A stretch of 64,000 nt of DNA from Caulobacteraceae bacterium (lineage in GTDB: Bacteria; Pseudomonadota; Alphaproteobacteria; Caulobacterales; Caulobacteraceae): positions 124,001 to 188,000 of the forward strand of contig CANJLK010000001.1 in NCBI GenBank assembly GCA_947475465.1, in the 5' to 3' direction. Shown piece by piece: positions 18,229-26,215 of this stretch (its first letter is position 1; each line of letters begins with the position of its first letter). Made by a program: the position numbers and the translations under genes. The notes beneath the pieces are model-generated. The model was not told the origin of the DNA. It was given only the letters and a program-made list of their open reading frames with translations, and ran no database searches.

Positions 18229-19071
18229 ATGAAACTGCTCTCCTATCGCGTCGGCGGCGCGGATCACTTCGGCATCGCGACAGATGCGGGCGTCATCGAA
18301 CTCGACAAGCGCACCGGCGTGGCCAGCCTGCGCGCCCTGCTGCTCGACGGCGGCGTGGCCAAGGCGACCCAGTTCAAAGGTGAGAAGCCGGACCACCAGT
18401 TAGCCGACATCGAATTTCTTCCGGTCATTCCCGACGCCAACAAGATCGTCTGTATCGGCGTCAACTATAAGGACCATGCCGAGGAGATGCGGCCGGGCGC
18501 GCCGCTGCCCAAGTACCCGACCGTCTTCGCGCGCTTCCCCGACAGCCAGGTCGGCCACGGCCACCCGATCGCGCGGCCCAGGCACTCGCAGAACATGGAC
18601 TATGAGTGCGAGCTGGCGCTGGTGATCGGCAAGGGCGGCCGCGACATCTCCGAGGCCGCCGCCTACGATCATGTCGCGGGCTATGCCTGCTACAACGACG
18701 TCAGCCTGCGGGACTATCAAAACCACACGACCCAGTTCACGCCGGGCAAGAACTTCACCGGCTGCGGCGCCTTTGGGCCCTGGATGGTGACGCCCGACGA
18801 GTTCGGCCCGATCGGCAAGCAGAACATCGTCACGCGGATCAACGGCGAGGTGCGGCAGAACGCGCCGCTCGACACCATGATCTTCTCCGTCCCCACGCTG
18901 ATCGCCTACGTTTCGCAGTGGAGCGAGCTGAAGCCCGGCGACGTGATCATCACCGGCACGCCGGCCGGCGTGGCGGCGGGCATGAAGCCCGAGCCTGTCT
19001 GGATGAAGCCGGGCGACACGGTGGAGGTCGAGATCGACGGCATCGGCATCCTGAGGAACGCCATCACCTGA
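18229..19071 (+). CDS. Fumarylacetoacetate hydrolase (FAH) family protein
   Basis: The 280-residue protein has the FAH-superfamily signature: MDYECELALVIGK (metal-binding acidic residues), TGCGAFGPWMVTPDE, VTRINGEVRQ and GDVIITGTPAGVAAG. Members hydrolyse C-C bonds of acylpyruvates or fumarylacetoacetate, decarboxylate oxaloacetate-like acids, or hydrate 2-hydroxypentadienoates in aromatic meta-cleavage pathways. Substrate cannot be assigned. It is 74 bases after the bicupin and 61 before the SDR, on the same strand. Confidence 0.9.
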   Translation: MKLLSYRVGGADHFGIATDAGVIELDKRTGVASLRALLLDGGVAKATQFKGEKPDHQLADIEFLPVIPDANKIVCIGVNYKDHAEEMRPGAPLPKYPTVFARFPDSQVGHGHPIARPRHSQNMDYECELALVIGKGGRDISEAAAYDHVAGYACYNDVSLRDYQNHTTQFTPGKNFTGCGAFGPWMVTPDEFGPIGKQNIVTRINGEVRQNAPLDTMIFSVPTLIAYVSQWSELKPGDVIITGTPAGVAAGMKPEPVWMKPGDTVEVEIDGIGILRNAIT

Positions 19072-19079
19072 CCGGCGCG

Positions 19080-19104
19080 GCGCGCGGGCAGGGCGCCCGC
19101 GCGC
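19080..19104 (+). terminator. Intergenic GC hairpin between FAH and SDR genes
   Basis: GCGCGCGGGC and GCCCGCGCGC form a perfect 10-bp stem with a five-base loop, then GCCTTT. It is eight bases after the FAH stop. It is a plausible terminator or attenuator reducing transcription into the SDR gene. Confidence 0.45.
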
Positions 19105-19132
19105 GCCTTTCAGACCAGACGGGAAGCAGCGC

Positions 19133-19903
19133 ATGCGGTTCAAGGACAAGGTCGTCGTCGTCACCGGCAGCAGCCGCAACATCGGTTTCGCGGTGGCGCG
19201 GCGGTTCGGCGAGGAGGGCGCCAAGGTCGTCATCAACGCGGCCCATTCCACGGACGAACTGAAGGAGGCCGAATCCCAGCTGAAGGCGGCCGGCATCGAC
19301 GTCTGCGCTGTCCTGGCCAATACCGCCCATCAGGAGGAGGCCGAGCGGCTGATCGCCACGGCGGTGGAGACGTGGGGCCGATTGGACAGCCTGTGCCTGA
19401 TCCACTCAACGCGGCCGCTGATAGACTTCATGGATATCACCCCGGAGCTTTGGCACGAGGTGATCGGCACGAACCTCCACTCCCACTTCTATCTGTGCAA
19501 GGCCGCGGTGCCGCACCTTGTGGCGACAGGCAATGCCTCGATCATCGCTATCGGCGGCGGCGGCCACAGCGGGCCGATCTCCGCGCGCCGCGCCCACGCC
19601 TTCGCGGGCGGGGCCGGCAAGACCGCCATGCTGCAGACCCTGGCCCACGAGATCGCGCCCCTGGGCGTGCGAGTGAACTTCGTATCGCCGGGCGTCATGG
19701 ACACCTTCCGCAAGAATCCCGAATGGTATCCTGGCTCGCCCCCGGAAGGGGTGCAGTGGACCCCCTCGACCCTGGCGCGGATTCCCATGGGCCGGCCGGG
19801 CACGGTGGACGAACTGGCCAGCGCCGTGCTGTTCCTGGCCTCGGACGAGGCGTCCTACAGCGTCGGCACGACGATCACGGTCGCCGGCGGCTGGAGCGCC
19901 TGA
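19133..19903 (+). CDS. Short-chain dehydrogenase/reductase-family protein lacking the usual catalytic Tyr
   Basis: The 256-residue Rossmann protein has the cofactor motif TGSSRNIG, the GxRVN-PG region (LGVRVNFVSPGVMDT) and the C-terminal SDR ending YSVGTTITVAGG. The NNAG segment is replaced by IHSTRP. Where YxxxK is expected before the helix that leads into HEIAPLG, the sequence is HAFAGGAGK, with no Tyr at the right spacing. It may be a non-canonical reductase, an enoyl-reductase-like enzyme or inactive. It is the last + gene of its group and converges on the MFS gene. Confidence 0.82.
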   Translation: MRFKDKVVVVTGSSRNIGFAVARRFGEEGAKVVINAAHSTDELKEAESQLKAAGIDVCAVLANTAHQEEAERLIATAVETWGRLDSLCLIHSTRPLIDFMDITPELWHEVIGTNLHSHFYLCKAAVPHLVATGNASIIAIGGGGHSGPISARRAHAFAGGAGKTAMLQTLAHEIAPLGVRVNFVSPGVMDTFRKNPEWYPGSPPEGVQWTPSTLARIPMGRPGTVDELASAVLFLASDEASYSVGTTITVAGGWSA

Positions 19904-19918
19904 CGCGCGCTGGCGTCA
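19901..19918. terminator. Short inverted repeat spanning both convergent stop codons
   Basis: TGACGC and GCGTCA flank a six-base loop. The first arm contains the SDR stop and the second the MFS stop (TCA read as TGA on minus). It may serve both genes as a weak terminator. Confidence 0.35.
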
Positions 19919-21190
19919 GACGGCCCGCTCGATGTCCTTGTCGATCAGGCCCGCGAACAGGAGGGCCGCGAGGCCGGCCAGCAGGGCGGGCAGGGCGACG
20001 GTCGCCATGGAAATCCGGATGGCCTCGGCGCCGTACTGGGGCGTCAGACGGTCGTTCATCATCCCAACATAGAGCGGTCCGATGGCCGCCCCGATGGTCG
20101 TGAAGAGCGTGGCGATGGCCTGGGCGAGCGCCCGCGAACGGGGTGGGGCGACCGACATGGCGGCGGCTGAATTGCAGGGCGTGTAGGTCGCGGCCACGAA
20201 CATGAAGGCGCCCAGCGCGCCCAGCACGACTGCGACGCTTGGGTTGAAGACGATCACCATGACGAGCGGCGGGGCCAGCAGTATGCCGCCGCCGCTGACG
20301 TAGAGGAGCCACCGCGGGCTACGCTTTTGCAGGTGGTCGCCCACGAAGCCCGAGAAAAGGTTGCCGAGCACCGAGCCGAAGATGATGGCCAGCGCCATGA
20401 ACAGACCGACCTGACGGCCCGTCAGGTGGTGGACCCGCATCAGGAAGGCTGGCGTCCACGAGAGCGTCGCAAAGCCGGTGATGGGCGCCATGAGGTTGAA
20501 GAACAGCAGGAGCCGGTAGGTCGGGATCTTCCAGAAGGTCGCGAGCGACCTGAAGACCGAGGGCCTGGCGCCCACATGCGGCGCGCCAAGGCGGGCCGGC
20601 TCCTTGATGGTCAGGAAATAGAGCAGGGCGAAGGCCACGCCCGGCGCGCCCACCACCAGGAACACGTGGCGCCAGCCCAGCAGGTCGTTGAGCGTGCCGC
20701 CCAGGAAGACGCCGAAGGCGATCCCCGCCGCGCCGCCGGACGCCAGAAGGCCGAAAACCCGGGTGCGGGTCTTGGGCGGGAAGATGTCGGTGATCAGCGA
20801 GGCCCCGGCCGGTCCGCTGCCGGCCTCGCCGATGGCGACCAGACAGATGGCGATGGCGATCTGGGTGTAGTTCTGCGCCAGGCCGCAGAGCATGGTCGCC
20901 AGGCTCCAGGCGCCGATGGTGAGCGCGATCAGGTTCTTGCGGTTTCCGTAGTCGGCGATGCGCGCCAGCGGAAAGATGGCGATCACCTGGAAGAGCGAGA
21001 AATAGGTCCCGGTCAGCAGGCCCATCTGGGTGTCGGAGGCATGCAGGTCGGTCTTGATCGACTGCAGCAGCACGCCCACCAGCTGGCGGTCGATGGCGGC
21101 GAAGATGCCGGTGGTGAAGGCCATGGCCAGGAAATAGCCGCGCATCCGCTGAGACCACGGCGCGGGCCCGCCGACCGTTGGCGCGTTCAT
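19916..21190 (-). CDS. MFS transporter (spinster/anion-symporter-like)
   Basis: A 12-helix permease of 424 residues. I chose the ATG at 21190 because it overlaps the GMC stop as ATGA, typical of coupled genes; the track's Met is four codons upstream. Features are FAAIDRQLVGVLLQSIKTDL at helix 1, LARIADYGNRKNLIAL (motif A-like) and GEAGSGPAGASLITDIFPP near helix 4, the pattern of spinster-like and organic-anion MFS permeases in degradation clusters. It probably moves a carboxylate or related intermediate made or used by this operon. Confidence 0.88.
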   Translation of the reverse strand: MNAPTVGGPAPWSQRMRGYFLAMAFTTGIFAAIDRQLVGVLLQSIKTDLHASDTQMGLLTGTYFSLFQVIAIFPLARIADYGNRKNLIALTIGAWSLATMLCGLAQNYTQIAIAICLVAIGEAGSGPAGASLITDIFPPKTRTRVFGLLASGGAAGIAFGVFLGGTLNDLLGWRHVFLVVGAPGVAFALLYFLTIKEPARLGAPHVGARPSVFRSLATFWKIPTYRLLLFFNLMAPITGFATLSWTPAFLMRVHHLTGRQVGLFMALAIIFGSVLGNLFSGFVGDHLQKRSPRWLLYVSGGGILLAPPLVMVIVFNPSVAVVLGALGAFMFVAATYTPCNSAAAMSVAPPRSRALAQAIATLFTTIGAAIGPLYVGMMNDRLTPQYGAEAIRISMATVALPALLAGLAALLFAGLIDKDIERAV

Positions 21191-22794
21191 GCTCGACCCC
21201 ATGCGGTCTGGTCCTCGATGAAGAGATCCGCCGCGCGCAGCGCCACGGCCATGACCGGCGCATTGGTGTTGCCGGAGACCATCTCTGGGAAGATCGACAG
21301 GTCGCAGACCCGCAAGCCCTCGACGCCCCGCACTCGCAGCCGTTCGTCGACCACCGAGAGAGGACCCTGGCCCATGGCGCAGGTGCCGCAGGCGTGGGCC
21401 CCGGCGTTGCCCTGATCGAGGATCGCCTTGGCGATCTCATCGTCGGTCTGGGCCCAGGCGGTCTTGTCTGTCTCGCCGTCCACCATGGCCTTGAGGCGCG
21501 GGCTTTCCATGATCCTGCGCAGCAGGCGGATCAGGGCCGCGGCGTGTTTGCGGTCATAGTCGGTGGACAGGTAGTTGGGGGTGATCGCCAACGGCGCGTC
21601 CGGATCGGCGCCGCCCAGCCGGATGGTCCCCTGGCTCTCGGGCCGCAGCAGGTAGGTGAAGGCGTCCATGCTGGCGTCGGTGTGCAGGGTCGTGGGGCCG
21701 CCGCTGCGGGCCCAGGGCGCAAACATCAGTTGGCCGTCGGGACGATTGAGGTCGGGAGACGAGCGCACGAAGGCCGCCGCATCGAAGGCGCCCAGGCTCA
21801 TCGGGCCGGTGCGGAACAGAATGTATTTGAGCATGGAAATCATCAGGCCCACGCCCTGGTAGTCGAGGTTCTGGCTGTCCTGGCGGAACTTGAGGCGGTA
21901 GCGCAGGTGCAACAGCCGATGCTCGCGCATGTTGCCGCCGACGCCCGGCCGGTCAGCGACCAGCGGCACGCCCACGGCCCTGAGGTGGTCTGCAGGGCCG
22001 ACGCCCGAGAGCAGCAGGAGCTTCGGGCTGATCACGGCGCCGGCGCTGAGGATCACCTCGCGGTGGCTGAGGTAGCGCACCGGCGCGCCGTCACGCCGCC
22101 CGACCACGCCGCTGGCCTTGCCGTCCTCGATCAGCACCTTGTCGATCCGCACGCCGGTCAGGACCGTCAGGTTGCGGCGTCCGCGCACCGGCTTCAGGAA
22201 CCCGCGCGCGGCGCTGAACCGCTCCCGGCGCTTGCTGATGTTGTGCATCAGGTAGCCCACGCCTTCCTGCTCGACCACATTGAGGTCGTCCTTGCGCGGA
22301 ATGCCCATGTCCTCGGCGGCGGCGATGAAGGCATCGGCCAGGCGGGTCCGGTTGGGGTGCGGTGTGATCTTGATCGGGCCGCCGCGGCCGCGGCTCTCGC
22401 CTTCGCCAAGCGCGTGATCCTCAAGCTGCTTGAAGCGCGGCGCCATCTCGGCCCAGCCCCAGCCCCGGTTTCCCTGCGCCTCCCAGTCGTCGTAGTCCTC
22501 GGGCTGGCCGTGCATCCAGACCATGCCGTTGACCGCGCTGGACCCGCCAAGCGTCTTGCCCCGGGCCCAGGTCTCCGGCTGTCCGCCCTGGACGTGGGTG
22601 GTCTGGTAGCGGTGGACGTAGGTGGTCTGCTGGAAGACCTTGCCGATGCCCTTGGGCATGCGTAGCAGCCAGCTATCGTCCGGCGGCCCCTCTTCCAGCA
22701 GCAGCACGCGCACGGCGGGGTTTTCCGAAAGCCGGTTGGCGAGCACGCAGCCGGCGGAGCCGGCGCCGACGATGATGTAGTCCCAGGTTTCCAT
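21187..22794 (-). CDS. GMC-family FAD-dependent alcohol oxidoreductase
   Basis: The 535-residue protein shows the FAD site GAGSAGCVLANRLSE at the N-terminus, both GMC signatures (ARGKTLGGSSAVNGMVW; the second around SAGAVISPKLLLLSGVGP), and the C-terminal catalytic region AGAHACGTCAMG and SGNTNAPVMA with the conserved His and Asn. Relatives include choline and other alcohol dehydrogenases oxidising primary or secondary alcohols or sugars. There is no signal peptide, so it is probably cytoplasmic. It lies nine bases after the serine hydrolase stop and is coupled to the downstream permease. Confidence 0.93.
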   Translation of the reverse strand: METWDYIIVGAGSAGCVLANRLSENPAVRVLLLEEGPPDDSWLLRMPKGIGKVFQQTTYVHRYQTTHVQGGQPETWARGKTLGGSSAVNGMVWMHGQPEDYDDWEAQGNRGWGWAEMAPRFKQLEDHALGEGESRGRGGPIKITPHPNRTRLADAFIAAAEDMGIPRKDDLNVVEQEGVGYLMHNISKRRERFSAARGFLKPVRGRRNLTVLTGVRIDKVLIEDGKASGVVGRRDGAPVRYLSHREVILSAGAVISPKLLLLSGVGPADHLRAVGVPLVADRPGVGGNMREHRLLHLRYRLKFRQDSQNLDYQGVGLMISMLKYILFRTGPMSLGAFDAAAFVRSSPDLNRPDGQLMFAPWARSGGPTTLHTDASMDAFTYLLRPESQGTIRLGGADPDAPLAITPNYLSTDYDRKHAAALIRLLRRIMESPRLKAMVDGETDKTAWAQTDDEIAKAILDQGNAGAHACGTCAMGQGPLSVVDERLRVRGVEGLRVCDLSIFPEMVSGNTNAPVMAVALRAADLFIEDQTAWGRA

Positions 22795-22803
22795 GTGTCT
22801 CGT

Positions 22804-23931
22804 TCAGCCCAGCAGGGTGTCGCGTAGGGCGGCCGCGATGGCCCCGATCGGACTCTTTCCGCCGCTGCCCATGTTGTTGTGGCAGAAGGCTACCGCCATC
22901 TTGCTGTCGAGATCGGCCCAGCCGAAACTGCCGCCCGCGCCAGGATGGTAGATCGCCTCGGGATTGCCGCTCGGCCCGCCCAGCCAGTATCCGGCTTCGC
23001 TGATCGCCACGGTGCGGCCCATCAGGACTGTGTCGCTGAGACCTGGGGTCTTGCGCGGCTGGTTGAAGGCGGCCACCCGGTCGGCGGACAGCAGGCGAAC
23101 CCCATCGAGCTCGCCGCCATTGGCCAGCATGGCCCAGACGCGGGCGCAGCTCGTGGCGGTGAAGATGCCGCCCACCGAGGCGACTTCGGCGGCGCGCACG
23201 TCGGGACGCTCGAAGACCTCCGGGATCAGGGACAGGTTCATGGGCATGGCGGCCGCATGGCCGCCGGCCCGCTGTTCGAGGGGATTGTTGTTGGTCAGCC
23301 GGGCGATGCGCGGCACGGCGGAGGCCGGCACGCCGATCCACAGGTCGGGGGCCTTCAGGGGCTCGCCCAGGTCTTCGCGGATGAATTGGCCGAAGGATCG
23401 CTTCGAGCCATCGGTGCGGCGCACGATCTCGCCCACCAGCCAGCCGTGGCTGATCGCCTGGTAGGTCGCCTGGGTCCCGGGCTCCGCCACCGGCGCCAGG
23501 GCGGCGAGACGCGAGACCATCAGGTCCCAGTCGCACATCTCTTCGACGGTCGTGCCTTCAGGCATCTGCGGCGCACCGGACGAGTGGGTGATGATGTGCC
23601 GGACAGTGGTCTTGTCCTTGCCGTTCTGGCCGTACTCGGGCCAGTAGCGTGTCACCGGCGCGTCATAGTCGACCAGGCCGCGCTCCGCCTGCAGGTGAAG
23701 CGCGGTGACCGAGATCGCCTTGGCCACCGAATAGACGTTGAACAGGGTGTCCTGGGCGACCGGGCGCCCCGTCACTCTGTCCGCCAGTCCGGCCGAAATG
23801 TTGACCAACTCCTCGCCTGCCAGGTAGGCGGCGACCTGGACCCCGATTTCCGCGCCGGCGTCGATGGATTGCTGGACGGCGTCGCGCACACGCGCCGTAG
23901 CCGTCGCCTTGCGGGCTGGGTCAATGGTCAC
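22804..23931 (-). CDS. Class C beta-lactamase-fold serine hydrolase (EstB-like)
   Basis: I place the start at GTG 23931 (VTIDPARK), preceded by GGGAGGA at good spacing; the track's Met is 26 residues upstream with a disordered-looking extension. The 375-residue product has the SxxK motif SVAK (Ser about 68), a Tyr motif (TYQAISHGW) and a C-terminal HPGAGGSFGW that replaces the KTG loop. This is the pattern of family VIII carboxylesterases and beta-lactamase-like hydrolases. It probably hydrolyses an ester or lactone in the cytoplasm. Fourth-from-last gene of a five-gene minus operon. Confidence 0.85.
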   Translation of the reverse strand: MTIDPARKATATARVRDAVQQSIDAGAEIGVQVAAYLAGEELVNISAGLADRVTGRPVAQDTLFNVYSVAKAISVTALHLQAERGLVDYDAPVTRYWPEYGQNGKDKTTVRHIITHSSGAPQMPEGTTVEEMCDWDLMVSRLAALAPVAEPGTQATYQAISHGWLVGEIVRRTDGSKRSFGQFIREDLGEPLKAPDLWIGVPASAVPRIARLTNNNPLEQRAGGHAAAMPMNLSLIPEVFERPDVRAAEVASVGGIFTATSCARVWAMLANGGELDGVRLLSADRVAAFNQPRKTPGLSDTVLMGRTVAISEAGYWLGGPSGNPEAIYHPGAGGSFGWADLDSKMAVAFCHNNMGSGGKSPIGAIAAALRDTLLG

Positions 23932-24039
23932 TGCAGCGTCCTCCCTGGTCCTGTTATTGTCGTTGGGGGTCTTGGCTGGACTCGCGTTGCCGGCCCCTCT
24001 TGGTCGCATCCTGCCACGGGCCTGGACGCGATGGTGCGT

Positions 24040-24870
24040 TTATTCGACGCCGGCCACGCCCGGAAAGGCCGCCAGCGCGACCTTGGCGGCGGCCAGGTCG
24101 AGACCCAGTTCCTCCCCCAGCGCCAGGGCCGCGCCGAGGTCCTTCTGGGCGAAGGCTGCGGTCCCAGGACGGCTTGTGGCGGGAGCGCCGGGCGGCAGGC
24201 CGACGCCGGCGGCGACAAGGCCCATGCGCGGATGCACCCACTTCTCGCCCGCCGTGACGGCCTCGACGAAATTCTCCAGCGGGACCCCTGCCGCCAGGGC
24301 CAGGCGCGCGCCCTCCCAGGCGCTCATCCAGCCGGTGAAGAACACGAGGTTGCAGGCGAGTTTGGTGCGCATGCCATTGCCGAGCTGGCCACAATAGACC
24401 GCCGGCTTGGAGAAGGCCTCGATCACTGGCCGCGCGATGGCATAGGCCGTCTCGTCGCCGCCGATCATCGTGACCATGGCGTTTTCCGCCAGGCCGCGGG
24501 GCCCCGACACGCCGCAGTCGATCAGCATCACCCCGCGCCGCGCCGCTTCCTCGGCGGCCCAATAGACCGTCGGAATAGTGATGGTGCTGAGAAGTGCTAT
24601 GACCTTGGGCGGTGTCCCGGCGCTGAGCACGCCGTCTTCTCCGCTGAGCACGGTGCGTACCTGGGCGTCATTGACCACTGCTACGAACACCACCTCGGCG
24701 CTGTCGCTCGCCGCGGCCGGCGAGGCCTCGGCCCGCATCACGCCCGCGACGCGTTCGAAGGCCTCGGGCCTGAGGTCATAGCCCGCCAGCGAAAATCGTT
24801 TGTCGCGCCCCAGGGCTTCGGCGACCCCCGCCCCGATCGAGCCCAAGCCAATGATAGCGACCTTCGTCAT
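24040..24870 (-). CDS. NAD(P)-dependent beta-hydroxyacid dehydrogenase-family oxidoreductase
   Basis: The 276-residue protein has an N-terminal Rossmann motif (AIIGLGSIGAGVAEAL) and the family's catalytic Lys/Asn helix (GNGMRTKLACNLVFF). It belongs to the 3-hydroxyisobutyrate/6-phosphogluconate dehydrogenase superfamily, which oxidises beta-hydroxy acids. It is strikingly similar in plan and wording to the + gene at 31570-32403 (shared VAVVNDAQVR, LIDCGV, WAAEEAA), so the two are paralogues within the window. GAGGA precedes its start. It is the second gene of the minus operon. Confidence 0.85.
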   Translation of the reverse strand: MTKVAIIGLGSIGAGVAEALGRDKRFSLAGYDLRPEAFERVAGVMRAEASPAAASDSAEVVFVAVVNDAQVRTVLSGEDGVLSAGTPPKVIALLSTITIPTVYWAAEEAARRGVMLIDCGVSGPRGLAENAMVTMIGGDETAYAIARPVIEAFSKPAVYCGQLGNGMRTKLACNLVFFTGWMSAWEGARLALAAGVPLENFVEAVTAGEKWVHPRMGLVAAGVGLPPGAPATSRPGTAAFAQKDLGAALALGEELGLDLAAAKVALAAFPGVAGVE

Positions 24871-24948
24871 GGATCTTCCTCTGGGTTCCGTTCTTGGGCG
24901 ACGGACAGGCGAACTTAGCGGCCGGCGCCGCCATCGCGAAGGCGGATT

Positions 24949-25962
24949 TCAGTCTTTCAGTCGGTAGAAGCTCCGCGCGGAATCGCGGAACAGCCAGGAC
25001 CGCTCCTCAGCCGAGGCTCCCGCGGCCAGCCGTTTGAACGCGTTCCACAAGGTTCGGTAGTCGCAGGTGATCTTGTCGACCGGGAAGTTGCTCTCGAACA
25101 TGCAACGACGGACGCCGAAGGCCTCGATGCAGGTCTCGACGTAGGGCCGCCACGCCGCCGCCAGCACCTCGGACGACGCGGGCGTGGCCTGGTTCTCGAA
25201 GCCGAACCCGAAGACCCCCATGCCAAGCCCACCCAGCTTGACGCTGACGTTCGAGCGCGCCGCCAGATCTCGCACCGCGGCCCGCCAGATTCTGAACACC
25301 TCTTCCCGGCGCCCGGCATAGGGGCCTATCCCCAACGGGCCGCCGACATGGTCGAGGACGATCGCGGTTCCGGGGAAGGCGTCCGCCAGACGGGCGAGCA
25401 TGTCCAGTTGGGTGTGGTAGATCCAGGCGTCGAAGCTCAGGCCCAGGGGCGCTAGCCGCGCGAAGCCCTCGCGGAACTCCGGGCGGTCGTAGAGGTCGGG
25501 CCACCGGCCGGGGCGGTTCTGGGGGATCGCCGGATCGCTGGCGGCGGCGTTGCGCACCCCGCGGAACCGGTCGCCGCCGGCCCGGATTTCGGCCACAAGC
25601 ACCTCTTCCACGACGCCGCCCGCGGCGAGGTCGGCGAAGCCGACGATCCCGGCGCACAGCGCTGTCGGCCCATAGCGTCGGTTGGCGGCCATGGCGGCGA
25701 CTCCATTGGCGAACTCGACCTCGCCCACCGGGCGTAGCGCCGGCGGGCCGTCCGCGCGGTAGAAGGCGTTGGCGTCGACGAAGACCGTGCTTTCCACGGC
25801 GTGCCCGCTGCCCACGTCCGCCAGAAACTCGTCGGCCAGATAGCGCTGCGCGCCGAACGACACGGGATGGGGCCAGTGCCAGAGGTGATGGTGCGGATCG
25901 CAGATCGGCAAGTCCGGATCGAGGATCGGCTCCGGCGCGCGGTGCGCCGCGTCGGTCGGCAT
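24949..25962 (-). CDS. Amidohydrolase-family TIM-barrel hydrolase (pyrone-dicarboxylate lactonase-like)
   Basis: The 337-residue protein opens with the metal-binding segment ICDPHHHLWHWP (HxH), has VLDHVGGPLG in the barrel and ends with FESNFPVDK, where the catalytic Asp of the family is usually found as GSDyP. It fits amidohydrolase-2 enzymes such as 2-pyrone-4,6-dicarboxylate hydrolase or sugar/aromatic lactonases. GAGGGA lies before the ATG. It is the probable first gene of the operon running down to 19916, since the next gene begins 78 bases later on the same strand. Confidence 0.85.
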   Translation of the reverse strand: MPTDAAHRAPEPILDPDLPICDPHHHLWHWPHPVSFGAQRYLADEFLADVGSGHAVESTVFVDANAFYRADGPPALRPVGEVEFANGVAAMAANRRYGPTALCAGIVGFADLAAGGVVEEVLVAEIRAGGDRFRGVRNAAASDPAIPQNRPGRWPDLYDRPEFREGFARLAPLGLSFDAWIYHTQLDMLARLADAFPGTAIVLDHVGGPLGIGPYAGRREEVFRIWRAAVRDLAARSNVSVKLGGLGMGVFGFGFENQATPASSEVLAAAWRPYVETCIEAFGVRRCMFESNFPVDKITCDYRTLWNAFKRLAAGASAEERSWLFRDSARSFYRLKD

Positions 25963-26175
25963 GATGGTCTCCCTCGCCTGACAGGCGTCAATCCGGTCCT
26001 ATTGCGCATTGCGTTCCAGATATAGCCTCTTCCCTGAGGGCTTGAGCCGCGGGATGATCGGGGGCCATCTCTCAATCGTTGTTTCCGTATCGATGGCGCG
26101 CCAGCGTGTTTCCGCCATCGGTTCGGCAGTCGGGCAGGCTGGCACCAAGGCGTTCGGCGACGACCAATCCAGAAC

Positions 26176-26215
26176 AGAGGCGCGACGGCGCCCATTGGAA
26201 ACAGGGAAGGAAACC
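26176..26215 (+). promoter_or_regulatory. Conserved leader before CocE-like gene 4
   Basis: AGAGGCGCGACGGCGCCC followed by GAAACAGGGAAGGAAACC precedes the start and matches the leader of gene 1 closely and that of gene 3 partly. The rest of the 25963-26175 gap between divergent genes holds no convincing promoter or operator that I could fix. Confidence 0.45.

Noticed and set aside
20327-21415. 362-residue + ORF antisense to the MFS permease
   Set aside because: Composition is rich in Arg, Gln, Glu and His (reverse of hydrophobic helices), a known signature of antisense to membrane proteins.
22879-24918. 679-residue + ORF over the serine hydrolase and dehydrogenase genes
   Set aside because: It spans three minus-strand features with clear motifs and has no recognisable domain.
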